Assembly: GCF_008831285.2 (NCBI RefSeq)
Contig: NC_045144.1
Span: 2,234,001 to 2,298,000 of the forward strand
Length of the DNA: 64,000 nt
Origin: Nymphaea colorata
Lineage: Eukaryota; Streptophyta; Magnoliopsida; Nymphaeales; Nymphaeaceae
Direction: 5' to 3'
Both the position numbers and the translations under genes were made by a program. Positions within the stretch are counted from its first letter, which is position 1. Each line of letters opens with the position of its first letter. Below the pieces are notes generated by a model. The model had not been told where the DNA came from, made no database searches, and saw only the letters and a program-made list of their open reading frames with translations. Shown here one piece after another: positions 51,761 to 64,000 of this stretch.

Positions 51761-54739
51761 TGCGAAAGCGGTCGATCCGGGTGCAGGTGCTTTTCCGACT
51801 AATGCTCTGTTCGAATCAACCAATGGTATCTTTATTTTCTCTGTTACGCCATGGCTATAAACATAAATTCACTTGTCTACATGAGTATTGAACGTAAAAT
51901 ATGTTATTTCATATCATTATCATTTGTCGGAATACTTCTTTTATAACTTAGGCCCGGGACAGCGATTTTACTGTACACAGGGACAAAGTTGTCGTTTTTG
52001 TAAGGCTTTTTTATTTTCAATTCAAACAGAGTGAAAATTTTCATGTGGAATTTGATAGATCATGGCGATTTTTTTTTTTTGCCCGTTGGAGCTTTCTCTT
52101 CCTGCTCATCTTTTTCTTTTTTGTTCTCACATAACAGCACGGCACGGCAGGTGTGCTTCTTCATAGGTAAGATACCATTCCTCTCCTTTGCCATCTCTCT
52201 CTTGCACCATCTCTATTTTGTATCTCTGTCTCCCTTTGTATGTCGGCCGCACTCACCATCTCTATTATGTCTCTCTCCCTCTCCCTCTGTATGTGGGTCA
52301 TACACCATAGAAAATCTATCATCTCTTTCATTGATTTTTCATGCTTTTTACCTCTGTAACTTCTCTTCCCATCATCATCCACTTTTCTTTGTTTGTAGGT
52401 ACATCCAAGAATATTGTTGTTCCTCTAACTAGAGGATCTTAATATTGATCAGTGCACAGTAAAACCCTAACTATCTATGACCGACCTTTCTTCGTTGACC
52501 ATTTATCTTTGTCATCGCATGAAATGCTCTTACAAGGTGGTTAGAGGATCGTGGATTGCTGCTACATCAAAGGTAAAATGCTAGCGCACGGTAAAACCCG
52601 AACTGTTGGCTATTTGTTGTCAATGTTGATGTCATTTTCTTCCATCGACGTTGTTTATGTCTATATTCTCAAGTATTTATGGAAGCCATTATTGGTTTTC
52701 ATTATGCTAGGTTGAAATTATTGTTTTCAGTCAGACCAGTACAGTATATTCTAATTTTGTTTGATGTTTTATGGGTCTGTGTGCCTGGTAGCATATGATA
52801 TGTCAAAGATAGAGTAAGGGACTGGACGTGTTATGTGGTTTTGATAAAGTATGGTATGATTTTAAAATGAAAGAACCTGGATCTAAGTGGAAAGTTGTGG
52901 GTAAAATACCTCATTTCTTTTACAATTGCATTTGTGAAACTCCAGAGCAATTCTTCCCTTATGCTCAGAAGAACAAACCTAAAAAGTAGTTTTTATTTAC
53001 TTAGACAACAAAGGAGTTGCTTAATCATTAAGGCGATTTTCAATTTGCTTTTTTTTTTCTTTTTCTTTTTTTGCTTTCCTATACCAACACTTCTATTGAC
53101 ATATAAAAATAAGATAGGGAATGTATTTTTTGTAATGCTTCTTTTATGTATGCAAAGAAAATTCCATTAGATGCAAATGAGTTGGGCTAGAGTCAGAGTT
53201 AGCTTTGTGAAGCTTGACTTAATTGGCTCCCAATGCCCATGTTGTGTTTCAATTTGTTGGCACAGCCGTTGTTATAAATTAAGAAAAAAAGCTCTCTGAG
53301 GCCGAACCTGAGTGGTTCAATCAAGAAGGCTGGTTCCATAGTTCTATCAGATGAAAATGTGAACGTTGAAGTATGATGTGATATCTTAGATACCTCATGT
53401 ATATCATGACCGGATTGCTTGAGTTATCTCAATAGTGATGCCTTTTATATTTATGCTTTCATTGGATGAGTTGGTCATAAAACTGGATTTCTTGGTTTTG
53501 AAAATATTGTCATCTCTCTAAATAGAGAAATTTACAGAAACTAGTTCATACTTGATGTCCTTAGAAACAACCACCTAATGTTTAAGATTTATAAAATTAT
53601 TGCCTAAGTTCATAAAATAGTTCACACTTCATGGACAGAAAAATTAAAATATATTAAGAGACCATTCTACGCTTAATAAAGACTGTACCATTAAGTAAAG
53701 TGTTTTTACAAACTAATTTTTTTTTGGGCTGGGGTATTCATGACTTTCCTTTCATTTAGGGCAACTGTGATGGAATCAGTTATTCATGATACAAAAATCC
53801 TAGATAACCGATTTAGGGTGTTTGTTGTTCAGAGGCACTATATCTTTGGCAGACCATCCATCCATTGTTTGATTGCATATATAATATTATTCATGATTTC
53901 TTTCCTAATGTTTGACCTTGAAGGATTCACTTTTCTAAAATATGTATAAAAAAATTGCTCTTTGATTTAATCAAAAACTACTTCATCATGGTGCTTCATT
54001 AACTCAATTAAACAATTAGCTGCTTGCTACCACCTACAACAATAGAAAGGTCGAACTTCTAGTACAACCTCTTAACACAGTGATCGATTTACTTGTGAAG
54101 GTCCATAATGAATCACATCCATTTGGTGCATATGGATAAAAGCAAGGCAAATTCATTCAAGCCAAATTTAGTATAATAACTTGTTATGCTGAACGCAAAT
54201 TACCAAATTAAACAAATTGGATAACCATTGCCTTTAATGTCAGAGCATATTTAACAAATTGATTTTATAATATCGTAAATATCATAATGTATTTATATTA
54301 TTCCATATAAGTTCACAACAAAAACATCTTGCTTTTGGTGTTTTTTTAGAAAAAATATTTTTTATTATATTTTAATGTTATAATGTTTTTAATGTTTTAG
54401 TAAGTCTTTTAGATTTTGATGAATGTTTCTATTAAGGAAATTTATTGAAAACTCAAATTTTTGTGAATGCATAAGTTAGTATTGTAGTATGACTATTTAT
54501 GCACTTATTTATTTATTTATTTATCTTAGAACTTAGCTTCCAAGTTAAATAGTTATACTAGTTAACAATTTTCAGTTGGCACTTAAATGCAAGTTAGTAT
54601 TGTAGTATAATTGTTTATGCTTCAATTGATAGTAGTCACTTTACCAAAATCAATTTGGTTATTTGCCAAATTTGTTTATGCATACATCGCCATACTAAAA
54701 ATTAAAGTTGTGAAGGAATATTGTGCAAATTATTACATC
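51761..54739. other. Intergenic sequence without recognisable genes
   Basis: Pyrimidine-rich blocks at 52080-52400 (CTCTCTCCCTCTCCCTCTGT) might be promoter or leader sequence, but no coding exon follows that I can recognise. 53-54.7 kb is AT-rich and probably includes the left flank of the Harbinger element. Confidence 0.4.
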
Positions 54740-55610
54740 ATGGAAGATAGTTATCCATCAAGGGAGAATCTTATGTGGACGGAGGCACAGATGGACTACT
54801 TAGTCCAGCTTCTTTTGGAGCAATGACACATTCTTGGTATGAAATCATGTGAAGCTTTAAAGTCAAAAGCCTACACAACAATTGAAAAAAACATGATAGA
54901 CAACTTAGAAAGGAAATTCATCAAGGACAAAATTAAAAACAATTTGAAGTATGTGAAACCCAACCTAACAATTAAGAAGGAAATTTTGAATGCAAGCGGG
55001 TTTGGGTATGAACCCATTAACAATGCATTGATGTTGACCCCAAAGTTTGGAGTGAGTACATTAATGTATGTTATAGAAATCATAATTTTAGGTTATGTCC
55101 CAAATGTCATTATTTGTTAGTATCTGAACACATGGATTTTTTCAGAAACATCGGAATAAAAAAAAGTACAAAGTCCCAAAAGTATGGAAGTACTATGACG
55201 AGTTTGCTATGGTATGTGGTGATTCCCATAAAATTGACAATGAAGTATACACATGCAGCAACATGTTCTTAGATGAGGACACTGAACCTTACCTAACTAC
55301 ACTTGCATCCTAATCGACATCATTTTACTTGTAATTTTAAAGTTCACAATCATTCGCTCAAGTGTTCCATGAGGATAATCCTCTCATACAATCGCCAATA
55401 TTTCTATCTCCTACATTTCAAGATCCTATAATCACAACTAATAAGACTACAAGTAGGTGTAGAAGGACCAAGTCAACCTATGATGAAGAGTACTACAATT
55501 TGTTGCATGGTATTGCTGATGATGTGAAGACCATGACACGTGCATGTAGAGGGGTTCGATTGCCACTTATTGTGACATACTTCAAGAGTCAGAAGGGACT
55601 AGACAAATAG
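54740..55610 (+). pseudogene. PIF/Harbinger accessory protein (Myb/SANT-like), decayed
   Basis: ATG 54740 begins MEDSYPSRENLMWTEAQMDYLVQLL, the start of the Myb/SANT-like domain of plant Harbinger ORF1. It continues after a stop with NLERKFIKDKIKNNLKYVKP and SGFGYEPINNALM. After an AG acceptor-like site near 55147, KHRNKKKYKVPKVWKYYDEFAMVCGD and a Ser/Thr-rich tail end with DDVKTMTRACRGV near 55560. This partner protein brings the transposase to the nucleus and the element ends. Stops and frame breaks are present. It lies directly upstream of the transposase in the same orientation. Confidence 0.7.
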
Positions 55611-55969
55611 ATTGTGATACACACGTGAAGAGTACTAACATGTTAGCAGATGACACCAACCTCATGATCTTTGTCAACCTTCCACCTTTAAAGCGAGTGT
55701 CATGGTTAACATGTAAACATGTTGACCCGTAGGTAAGAGTTGATTGTTAATTATATGTTGAATGTTTCATTATTTGTATATTTTATGTGTTTAAGCATTT
55801 CTTGTGTGTTCATTGTTCTCTGATGATGTTAGCAATGGTTGTTTTTCATTTATGTTGGTAATGTTAATTTGGTGTTCACACGTTCAACAGCTCTTTCAAC
55901 ATGCTTGTACACTTTTTGTCGGAAAGTTCTTCAATATTTTTTGCTATTTTGGGTAATACAGTTTAGTTG

Positions 55970-57246
55970 AAATGGTTGATATAGACATGTTCGTTGATGA
56001 CGAAGAACAAGAGCTTTATTTGATTTCGCAAGTGTTTGTATTCACCTTTTTTTGGTTAAAGCGAATACCTCAAACTAGGAGGATTGGTCATCCTTTTAGA
56101 GATGTTGGTTCTCTGTAGGTCATCCTAGAAATTGACTGGAGTTACTACGTATGGATCGACGTGCATATATGATATTATGTAATACTCTAAGGACTAGGAA
56201 TTTATTGAATGATGTTTGTGACATTAGCATAGAAAAACAAGTAGCTATATTTTTATTGACCATTGAACATAATGAATGCAATTGTGCTACTCAGAATATG
56301 TTTCAACATTCTGAATCAACAATAAGTAAATATGTTAGTCTTGTCCTACGAGCAACATGTTTATTGGGTAAGAATTACATCCGATGGCTCAACAATGACA
56401 TGTCAACTACTATTCGACGATCTGAATGGTTTTTCTCATATTTTCAGGTAATTTCATAATCATAATATCACTGTGACACATGCCAGATGTTTAACTTGTA
56501 TATATGCATATAAGATTGTTTAGGAGCAATTGATGGCACCCATGTACCTGCATGGGTCTCAACATCATATCAAACAAGATTTCACAAAAAAAACCAAGTC
56601 ATCTTTCAAGAAGGCATGGCTGTAGTTGGATTCGACACTCGATTCCACTACGTCTTGAAGGAACTGCAACAAACTCGCGAGTATTATACAATGCACATGA
56701 TCATCTGATAGACCTATTTGTTGTGCTACAAGGTAAATACTTCCACCAAAATTGCATACATTTGTATAGGCAATCAACAAGGTTTGAAGAATTTGTGTTC
56801 ACTTATAAGAAAATACTACATTGCTGATGGAGGTTATCCAAACATTGTCGGTTTGTTAACACCTTATCAGGGCATCGTTATCATATGTCCGAGTTTAGCG
56901 CACCTGGGGAACACACACTTAAAAATCCCAAAGAATTATTCAATCATAGGCATTCATCATTCCAAAACGTAGTAGAAAGAACTTTTGGCATGTTGAAATG
57001 ACGTTTCCAATATTGAAAATGCAAATGCATTTTTCATTCCAAAAACAAGTTCAAATTGTTCTTACTACATGTGTATTACACAATTTCATAATTGAATGCA
57101 ATCCAAATGCCAAGCAATTTGTTGATGAAGATGCTCCATTGAATGATAATAGTTTTGTAAACGAATCCAAAATTATAAAACAAACACATCAGCGAGGAAG
57201 CAACAATTCTATGAGAATGGCTATAGCAACTCAAATGTTTACTTAA
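55970..57246 (+). pseudogene. PIF/Harbinger DDE transposase, frameshifted
   Basis: An acidic N-terminus (VDIDMFVDDEEQELYLIS) near 55975 precedes MDRRAYMILCNTLRTRNLL at 56151. Then come the helix-turn-helix-like QHSESTISKYVSLVLRA and the nuclease core (DDE_Tnp_4). All three catalytic residues are encoded: D in LGAIDGTH (codon 56532-56534), D in YIADGGYP (56826-56828) and E in VVERTFG (56975-56977). A splice site or insertion near 56450-56520, a frame break between about 56590 and 56790, and a stop after FGMLK make the copy non-functional. VLTTCVLHNFIIECNP near 57060-57105 is the usual C-terminal motif. Confidence 0.85.
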
Positions 57247-58918
57247 TTATCAATTGAATAATTTGTTTATCAATTGATTATATTTGCATATGTATGTTTG
57301 ACATCTACTTTGTTTTGAATAGGACAACGAAGATGAAATCTCTCTAGAAGTACTATCTAGTGTTCAAAGAAAGGTCGTGAGGCATATATGATAGTTGGGA
57401 GTAGTGTCAACCTTTAGTATATCGATGCAAGGGTGTCATCTTTAGATCATTAGATACTTTTTGAAGCAGCTGACCGTCACATGAATGAGTATCTCAACAC
57501 AAGCAAGTAGATAGGCCTATTGACATTGACAATGTCATCGCAAAGAAAGAACTACAAGATATGAAGTTTGTTGAATAAAAGTGCAGCCACAAAGGTTAGA
57601 TTACTTGTTTTGTGATTTTTTTTTTTGTTGGATCTGAACTCGTTAAACTCATATATTAGATGGGTACTAGTCTATCGTACCTGAACTAACAATATAGATG
57701 ATAACTCATATATTGGACACTGCTAAATTTTTGTTGTGATTACATAGTATGTTGGTCTTCAAATAGATTGTATAGCTTCAATACAACTTATGTATTTTGT
57801 AGGGTGGATATGTGGTGTTAATTTGTGTGCATTTTGTTAATTTGCATGCATTTGTTAGTGTTTGATATGTTATTTAATTTTATGAATTTATCATGTACTT
57901 GTTGACATTATTCTATGTTGAGCATCAACTGCATAAATCTGTTTATGGAGTATTACCTCCTGATCGATCAACAAACATAGTGAACCTTTCTTTTACTGAT
58001 AAGCATATGAAATTTCTATAATCTTGGCATTATCATAAACTTTTTGGATACATATTTATCAATCTTTTTTGTTCTTGTATAGATTGGATGTGTGGTGGTT
58101 TTTAGGTTCTTGACTATGTATTACTTGAAGGGTACTGCTTCAACTGAATGAAATTCTCTACTATAGGAGATTAAATCATGAGTTCTTTGGCTGTAACGAA
58201 ACAAACTCAGGTAGTTGGCATGACTCTTAGGAATTGCAACATCACTAGGCTTTGTAGGAGATGTCTAATTACAATCTAGAAACCAACTGAGAAGTAGGTG
58301 AAGTTTCCATATTTTACTTTCTCTTTGGTGCTTCTTGTTTTCTAATTTCTCTATTTACCCCAGTACTTACAACACCTGTACAATATTTAGGATGTCATGA
58401 GATCCTATCTAAAGTGGAGAACCTCTCATTGTTTTATCATTCCACTGAAATGCTTTATTGAGATGAAAATGTATCGTTGCTATTTCAGCAACCCAAATGC
58501 ATGTCATTGGTATAAGCTTCTTTGTTCTCGTTTTGTATTTATGTGCATCATTTATTTCCAATTAGAATGATAAGTTGAAGATTTAACTAGAAATATTTTT
58601 GATGACAAGGTGTAGAACCCATTTGATTTTGTCTTAAAAACTTTGTTGTCTTGAACAGCTCCAAATGTTGGCATTTACCGATTAAGACCGGTAGTCCATC
58701 CTTTTCATGTGAAGGAAACATTCACAAAGTGCAAGGGTTACCATGTGTGGAGCTGTTCAGTCTTCTTTTCACTATGAAATCAAATTTAAATATAAGGATA
58801 TAAGACTGTCACATTCATAATGTTATTGTAATTTTTAAAAGAAAAAACTTAATAATTTGGATATGAAACTGATTTTTTTCCCTTTTCTCTGTATTTCATT
58901 TGGTAGGAAAAAATGATT
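57247..58918. other. Sequence without recognisable genes
   Basis: AT-rich. It probably includes the right flank of the Harbinger element and the decayed interior of the Copia element whose end lies at 58919. I could not resolve terminal inverted repeats or a 3-bp target duplication for the Harbinger element. Confidence 0.4.
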
Positions 58919-59052
58919 GTGTTCTTCTTATAACACAATCAGAGCAGCTGGCAGATGGACTTACTAAGGGCTTGACTCAAGAGCTACATCGCAAAGTATT
59001 GAGCAGGTGGGGATGTACGAGTATCTGCACCCCACATGAGGGGGAATGTTGA
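58919..59052 (+). pseudogene. Copia polyprotein extreme C-terminus
   Basis: Reads VFFLITQSEQLADGLTKGLT and then KVLSRWGCTSICTPHEGEC-stop. This is the QLAD..TK.L.......KLGM..I end of the Copia RNase H region. It is followed by a polypurine tract (GAGGGGGAA) and an LTR start. Confidence 0.75.
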
Positions 59053-59345
59053 AGGTAGAGGTTGCTTATTTTATCTTCCACCTATTGATTTATTGACGTT
59101 GGAGGATATTCTTCTTTGGAAGCTTACAAGTTGCCATAAAGACTTTCCTTGATGGCATGAATTACCTTGTAAAGAGCTTCTACTATGTGCCTTCCTTAAC
59201 GGGACTGCAAACATTATATTATGTGTGCATAACAGATAATAAGAAAAATCATACAAGGTGTGGAGTTGTCTCTCGTGGATGTAGGTCTGCATGACCAAAC
59301 CACATAAAATTGTGTCTTCTTCTATTCTTTGATATATTTTCTACA
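59047..59345 (+). repeat. Copia 3' LTR (partial or degraded)
   Basis: Begins TGTTGAAGGTAGAGG right after the polypurine tract. Contains CTCTCGTGGATGTAGGTCTG and ACCACATAAAATTGTGTCTT, the usual U5 phrases of Copia LTRs in this clade. The 3' boundary is uncertain, and a 5' LTR was not found. Confidence 0.65.
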
Positions 59346-59420
59346 TTAGATCTTTCTTCTTACCTGGTGAGAAAACACATGACCTCCTGTCAAAATCTGA
59401 AGGAGATTACTAATTAGCTT

Positions 59421-61060
59421 ATGGGGACATGGGCTGCAGTCGCGAAGATTGGTGACGTTTTATTTCCAGGTAGCATAAACGCCCTGAGCGAGGAATCAGG
59501 GCAGGCACAAACAGCTTCATCCGACAGTGAAGTCGATTGGAAGGAGGACCCAAATGGTCAAATAGCTATGCATGTCCAGGTGTCTTCGGTGGTTATCCCT
59601 GATCATGATGAGGATAAAGATGTGGAGGAGGGGACCAAGGGTGGGCTGCTCACTCGGTAGAAGATGCGCTTTTCTTCCCTTTGTCCATGAAAATTTTTCC
59701 TTGGAATGTGTGTGGGTTGTTTCGCACGGAGGAAACAAGATCTTGTGAATCTCTTGAAGGGTTATCGTCCTCAGTTTCTGACCCTTCTAGACACGCTTCC
59801 AACCCATGAAGCCTGTGTTCGCTGGAAGGATAATCTCAGTTACTTTACTCTTGTAAACAAGATGCATTCATAGTAGTTAAATCCGCCCTTCCTTTTTGGG
59901 GACTTTAATTCAACTCGTGGACCTTTGGGTAATTCATCACAATGGTTTCTTGAACAGAAATAACCTCAACGTTATTGATGAACAAGATCAGAGTCAGAGT
60001 TTCACACTGATGATCATTGTCTTTTGATTCTTTCCATCTATGACAGCCTTGTGCTTAATGTAGGTAGGAATCTGTTCTGATTCTACAACTGTTGGACGCT
60101 ATGGAGTGACTGTTATGAGATTATCAAAGAAGCATGGGCTCGGCCTTCCCACGGTTGTAAAATGATTAAAGTAATCTCGAGATTGGAGGAGACTTGAAAA
60201 ATGGAACCGTTATATCTATGGTGATCAACCTACCTGCGTCAAGTCTATTAGATAGACACTGGCCACCATCCAAATTCAGGCACAACAAAGTCCGCCGTGG
60301 GATCCCCAGGAAGAGTGGGATCTCCGTAAAGCTTTGGAATAAGCACTTAAGGAAAGAACCCCTGTTCTAGAAGCAAAAGGCAAGGGTTAATGAGCTTTCT
60401 AAAGGTCGGAACATGAGGTTCTTCCATCTTCATGCTAACATTAAGAGAAGCAAGACCTCTGTTAGCAATTTAGCAAGTTAACAATTGACGGTAACACCTT
60501 TGAAGATGCGAAATCTATTCATGAAGCTTTGAAGAATTCTTTAGTGGGAATGGGTCCAGTGGTATGAACTTTGAGGCTACTACGAACGGCCCAAGAGTAA
60601 CAGAGGAGCAAAATAAGAGTTTGGTGCAACCGGTCTTTGCTGAGGAGGTGAGGAAGGTGGTGTTCTCCATAGCGAGCAATAAATCCCCTGGTCCAGATGG
60701 TTTTCCCACAGACTTCTATAAAGCCTACTGGGATATTGTTGGTAAAGTTGTGGTTGATGTTGTTCTTCACTTCTTTGTCTTAGAGCGCATGGTTAAAAAA
60801 GTTAATCAAGCTCATATAGTTATGATGCCAAAATTCCAAGGTACTACTGATGTTAAAGATTCTAAGCCTGTTGCTCTTTGCAACAACATATATAAATTCA
60901 TCTCTAAGATCGGAGCCACCAGAATGAAGCTCATCTTGGGGGAGTAATAGAGGCAGAGCGGGGGGCGTCTTCCTACCCTCCCATCTCATTCATTCAGGAT
61001 GCGAATATACATAGCCTTTTTCCATTTGAAGTCATACGAAGGCCAAACTACATAGGCATT
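59421..61060 (+). pseudogene. L1-type LINE fragment: endonuclease and reverse-transcriptase start
   Basis: An acidic ORF (59421-59660) may be the end of ORF1. At 59687 MKIFPWNVCGLFRTEE begins the APE-type endonuclease; after a frameshift it reads RPQFLTLLDTLPTHEA, with GDFNSTRGPLG near 59900. A 128-codon open frame at 60564-60947 holds the RT entry region EEVRKVVFSIASNKSPGPDG followed by VVDVVLHFF and VKKVNQAHIVMMPK, with SKPVALCNNIYKFISK. The DS.PV.L block has lost the usual R.IS. After the stop, AERGAFLPS near 60955-60980 still matches the next RT motif. The catalytic box and C-terminus are missing. Confidence 0.85.
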
Positions 61061-61870
61061 TTTCAAGTTCTTATATAGAGAACTATTCCCAAGCTATTTG
61101 TGCATTGGAGATATTATCGCCTATCCCTGCGAAAACTATGCACCATTGCATATTAAACTACAACAATTAAATGTATATGATACCGGTTGTATTAACTTGT
61201 TAAATCTAGTTTCTATATCTTCTTTGCAACAATTTGGCACCACGTACTTTCAAGTTTTTAGACATAAGAACTATTATCAGTTCATTCCTGTAAATGAGAT
61301 ATTATATTAAAAACATAAAGGAAATGCTCAATTTTAAGAAGTCTTCTCAAATAACTTGCGCCTTTCAAAATATAAGGCTTTTATTTTAGAATGATCTTTT
61401 TTTGGTGTTGTATCTTTTGTGCAGGCATTGGCAAATGCATTTAATTTAGGATTACATGTACTATTCTTTCCCGTTATTGTTTTTGAGATTGCTTAATAGA
61501 TTCATGATCATTCTCTGTTAATTTTAGTAGTTACTTCTCCCTTATATGACACTACAGACCCTCTTGCATGTTATTCATTTTTTTTTCTCTTTTGTTGGCC
61601 AAATTGGTAACCAGAGTGCAATATCTTTTATGGAGTTAATGAGACAGCCCCACCAGTAATTGACTTATAACATAAACAGTACGTTGTATAGAAGACTGTC
61701 TTCCCTACAAAATATGGTCTGCCTCTCCCAATCCAACAGCAGTACCACTTTGGTAGAAAGGTTTCTGTGGGAAATCTCCAACCTTGAAGAAAGGCCAATA
61801 TAGCGGAGGATACATACTCTTCTTCTCTCCACTGCCCCTATGAGTGCCCTATGAGCCACAATGGTCAGAA
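61061..61870. other. AT-rich spacer, no gene recognised
   Basis: Nothing identifiable apart from possible outer LTR or flank of the Copia element to the right. Confidence 0.35.
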
Positions 61871-61876
61871 TAGCAT

Positions 61877-62158
61877 TGTCTCAACATACTGGGAAGACAG
61901 GAAGCTGGAGATTGTCTGTACCATTTGTTGTTTAGAGAGGTAGAGAAGAAGGAGAAGAATAAAACGTGAGGAGGAAAGAGAGTAAGGAGTAGACTTCTTG
62001 TTACGGCTGCTCCCTTTCCTTTAAATAATAATGATTAGGGTTATGTTTAACCCTTTACATAAAGAGTCCAACAAAACTTTAAAATTCAGAAAACTACCTA
62101 AAACTAAAATTTCAAAATACAGAAAACCTCAAATGCAAAACAATAAGTTTTCTCAACA
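61877..62158 (-). repeat. Copia 3' LTR on the minus strand (outer border uncertain)
   Basis: On the minus strand TGTTGAGAAAACTTATTG begins at 62158, directly after the polypurine tract AGCTTGAGGGGGAG that follows the polyprotein stop. The sequence runs through AACCCTAATCATTATTATTT and TACTCTCTTTCCTCC. The inner border is clear. The outer border is a guess from the TGTCTCAACA at 61877-61886 and may lie further left. Confidence 0.5.
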
Positions 62159-62165
62159 CTCCCCC

Positions 62166-64000
62166 TCAAGCTGGAGCATAGATGTCTATCATGCTTAGCT
62201 TGTTACAACATTTCATGAAATCAAATATAGGAAGAGCTTTAGTAAATATATCTGCAGTTTGATCTTCTAAAGCAATATTCTCAGTAAAAATGATTCCTGC
62301 TTGAACCAAGTCTCTAATGTAATGACAATCAACTTCGATATGCTTGGTCCGTTCATGGAAAACCAGATTATTTGCTATATAAGTAACCGCTTTATTATCA
62401 CATTGCATTTTTATAGGCAATTATGTATTCCAAGACCTTCTAGCATGGCTCTCACCCAAGTGATTTCAGTGGCAGTTTGGGCCATGGCTCGGTATTCTGA
62501 CTCTGCACTTGACCGAGCAACAACAACTTGCTTTTTACTTCTCCAAGAAACTAAGTTACCACCAACAAAGATACAAAATCCCATAGTAGACTTTCTGTCA
62601 TCAATAGCCTGCATAATCTGCATCAGAATAAACTTATATCTGAAGTGAAGAACTTCTTCTAAATAATAGACTCTTTCTAGGAGAACCTTTTAGAAATTTC
62701 AATAATAGCATAGCTGCATCCCAATGAGCTTTTCTTAGCTTATCCATAAACTGGCTTAGTTTTCCCACAGCAAAGGATATATCGAGTCTAGTAATGGTTA
62801 CATATAGTAGCTTTCCAATCAGAGACCGATATGATTTGCTGTCAACAGGTTCAGATTTATCATCATATAAGTGAATACGAGAATTCATAGGAATAGATGT
62901 CAGTTTAGTTCCAGTCATACCTGTCTCTTGTAGCAAATCAATAACATATTTTCTTTGGGAAAGGACTAGACCTTCTTTGCTTCTTGCTACTTCTATCCCC
63001 AAGAAGCAACGTAGAGAGCCAAGATCTTTAGTAACAAAGTGTTGTTGGAGATATTTCTTTGTGTCTTGTATTTCTTGCTCATTGTCACTAGTTAAAATAA
63101 TATACATATATCACCATAACAACCATACCTCTTGAGGTCCTTTTTATGAACAATGAATAATATAAAGAAGATCTATGAAACTCAAACTTGGATACAACAT
63201 CATATAACTTCTAAAACCATGCTCTAGGACTCTTTTTCAAACCATATATAACCTTCTTCAACAAACATACCTTGGTACACTCTCTTTGTTTCTCAAAATC
63301 GGGTGGTTGCTGCATATAAACTACTTCAGATAGATCCCCATACAAAAAGGTATTTTTAACATCAAGCTGGTACATATTCCATCCATAATTAACTGCAATA
63401 GATATAATAAGGCGTATGGTACCTAGACGTGCCACAAGAGAGAAAGTTGCAAAGAAGTCAATACCATATGTCTGTGTGTACCCTTTTGCTACCAATCATG
63501 CCTTGTATCGCTCAACAGTATCATCTGAGTTATACTTGATAGTAAATACCCATTTCGAGCCGACAATATCTGCCCCAGAAGGAGGTTCAACAAGATCCCA
63601 AGTGTGGCGAGATATTAAAGAATCTATCTCCTCCTTCATTGCTTGGTACCACTTAGAGTCAAACATAGCTTGTTCATGTGAAATAGGAATGGAAGTAGCT
63701 GACAAAGCATCAATAAATTTGCACATATGATCTCCCAAATGAGTTGTACTAACAAATTTAGAAAGAGGATGAATTGTGCATTGTCTGATCCCTTTATGTA
63801 CTGCAATTGGTAGTTCATCAGGATGAGATGCATCAAGGGAACACTCAGGCATGTCATGTAATTTAGAACTACTTACCTCCCGAGAACAAGATGGTGCAGA
63901 ATCATTAGATGATGGATTCCTTCTTGAATATGTGAGAGGAGGATATTTAAACCATGGAATGGAGAGATTGGGACAAGTAGGAGATGATGAAAAAGGAAGG
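62166..64000 (-). pseudogene. Copia retrotransposon polyprotein: reverse transcriptase and RNase H, running off the window
   Basis: Reading leftward from the window edge. FDSKWYQAMKEEIDSLISRHTWDLVEPPSG..IVGSKWVFTIKYNSD (63690-63510) opens the reverse transcriptase. MVAKGYTQTYGIDFFATFS.VARLGTIR and WNMYQLDVKNTFLYGDL (63495-63330) follow, then IYGLKKSPRAWF (63246-63211). The YVDD box near 63100 is damaged. ILTSDNEQEI through LGSLRCFLGIEVARS (63098-62960) continues the domain. RNase H follows with DDRKSTMGFCIFVGGNLVSWRSKKQ and ARSSAESEYRAMAQ (62610-62480), ending [11 protein letters not shown]...TADIFTKAL (62340-62215). Frameshifts separate the blocks. Integrase and gag lie beyond base 64000. 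Confidence 0.9.

Noticed and set aside
52031-52432. 133-aa plus-strand ORF rich in Phe/Ser/Leu
   Set aside because: Derived from a CT-rich tract (CTCTCTCCCTCTCCCTCT); no domain or conserved motif.

Overview
The window looks like nuclear DNA of a flowering plant. It has split genes with GT..AG introns, plant-type host proteins (a sterol C5-desaturase-like protein and a plant-conserved 2OG-Fe(II) oxygenase-like protein), and a dense, nested load of plant transposon families: CACTA, hAT, PIF/Harbinger, Copia, L1-type LINE and MITEs. It is AT-rich and gene-poor. I see only two host genes that look intact; the rest is decayed or recently inserted mobile DNA. The species cannot be told from what I can see.

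Layout. 1-8.3 kb: the 3' part and body of a CACTA (En/Spm) element on the minus strand. Its TNP2 transposase is recognisable in pieces from about 8.25 kb down to 1.95 kb, is full of stops, and is split by about 2.7 kb of unrelated sequence (3.9-6.65 kb). Subterminal repeats occupy the first 330 bases. 10150-17479: a complete hAT element with matching terminal inverted repeats and a perfect 8-bp target duplication. It carries a frameshifted RICESLEEPER-type transposase and a small piece resembling the N-terminus of the host gene TAF1. 17739-17905: an isolated CACTA terminus facing right.

19.7-25.1 kb: a three-exon sterol C5-desaturase-like gene (+ strand, 274 aa) whose long introns hold MITEs and simple repeats, followed by a degraded copy of its last exon (25.8 kb). 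26-34.5 kb: MITEs, two LINE remnants in opposite orientation, degenerate repeat tracts, and two striking inverted repeats (32520-32691 and 32849-33218). 34.5-37.7 kb: nothing recognisable.

37.9-46.6 kb: two decayed hAT transposases of the DUF659 type, separated by a decayed Copia element. 47.06-51.8 kb: a minus-strand gene for a 2OG-Fe(II) oxygenase-like protein (492 aa, two coding exons) with a probable intron-containing 5' leader reaching into a GC-rich region at 51.1-51.75 kb. 54.7-57.25 kb: a PIF/Harbinger element (Myb/SANT-like ORF plus DDE transposase). 58.9-59.35 kb: the 3' end and LTR of a Copia element. 59.4-61.1 kb: an L1-type LINE fragment. 61.9-64 kb: a minus-strand Copia element (LTR, RNase H, reverse transcriptase) running off the window.

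The two host genes are not obviously linked in function: one belongs to a membrane sterol-desaturase family, the other to a soluble dioxygenase-like family. The most interesting points are the captured TAF1 piece inside a precisely bounded hAT element, the loss of two usually conserved histidines in the sterol desaturase, and the long near-perfect hairpin at 33 kb.
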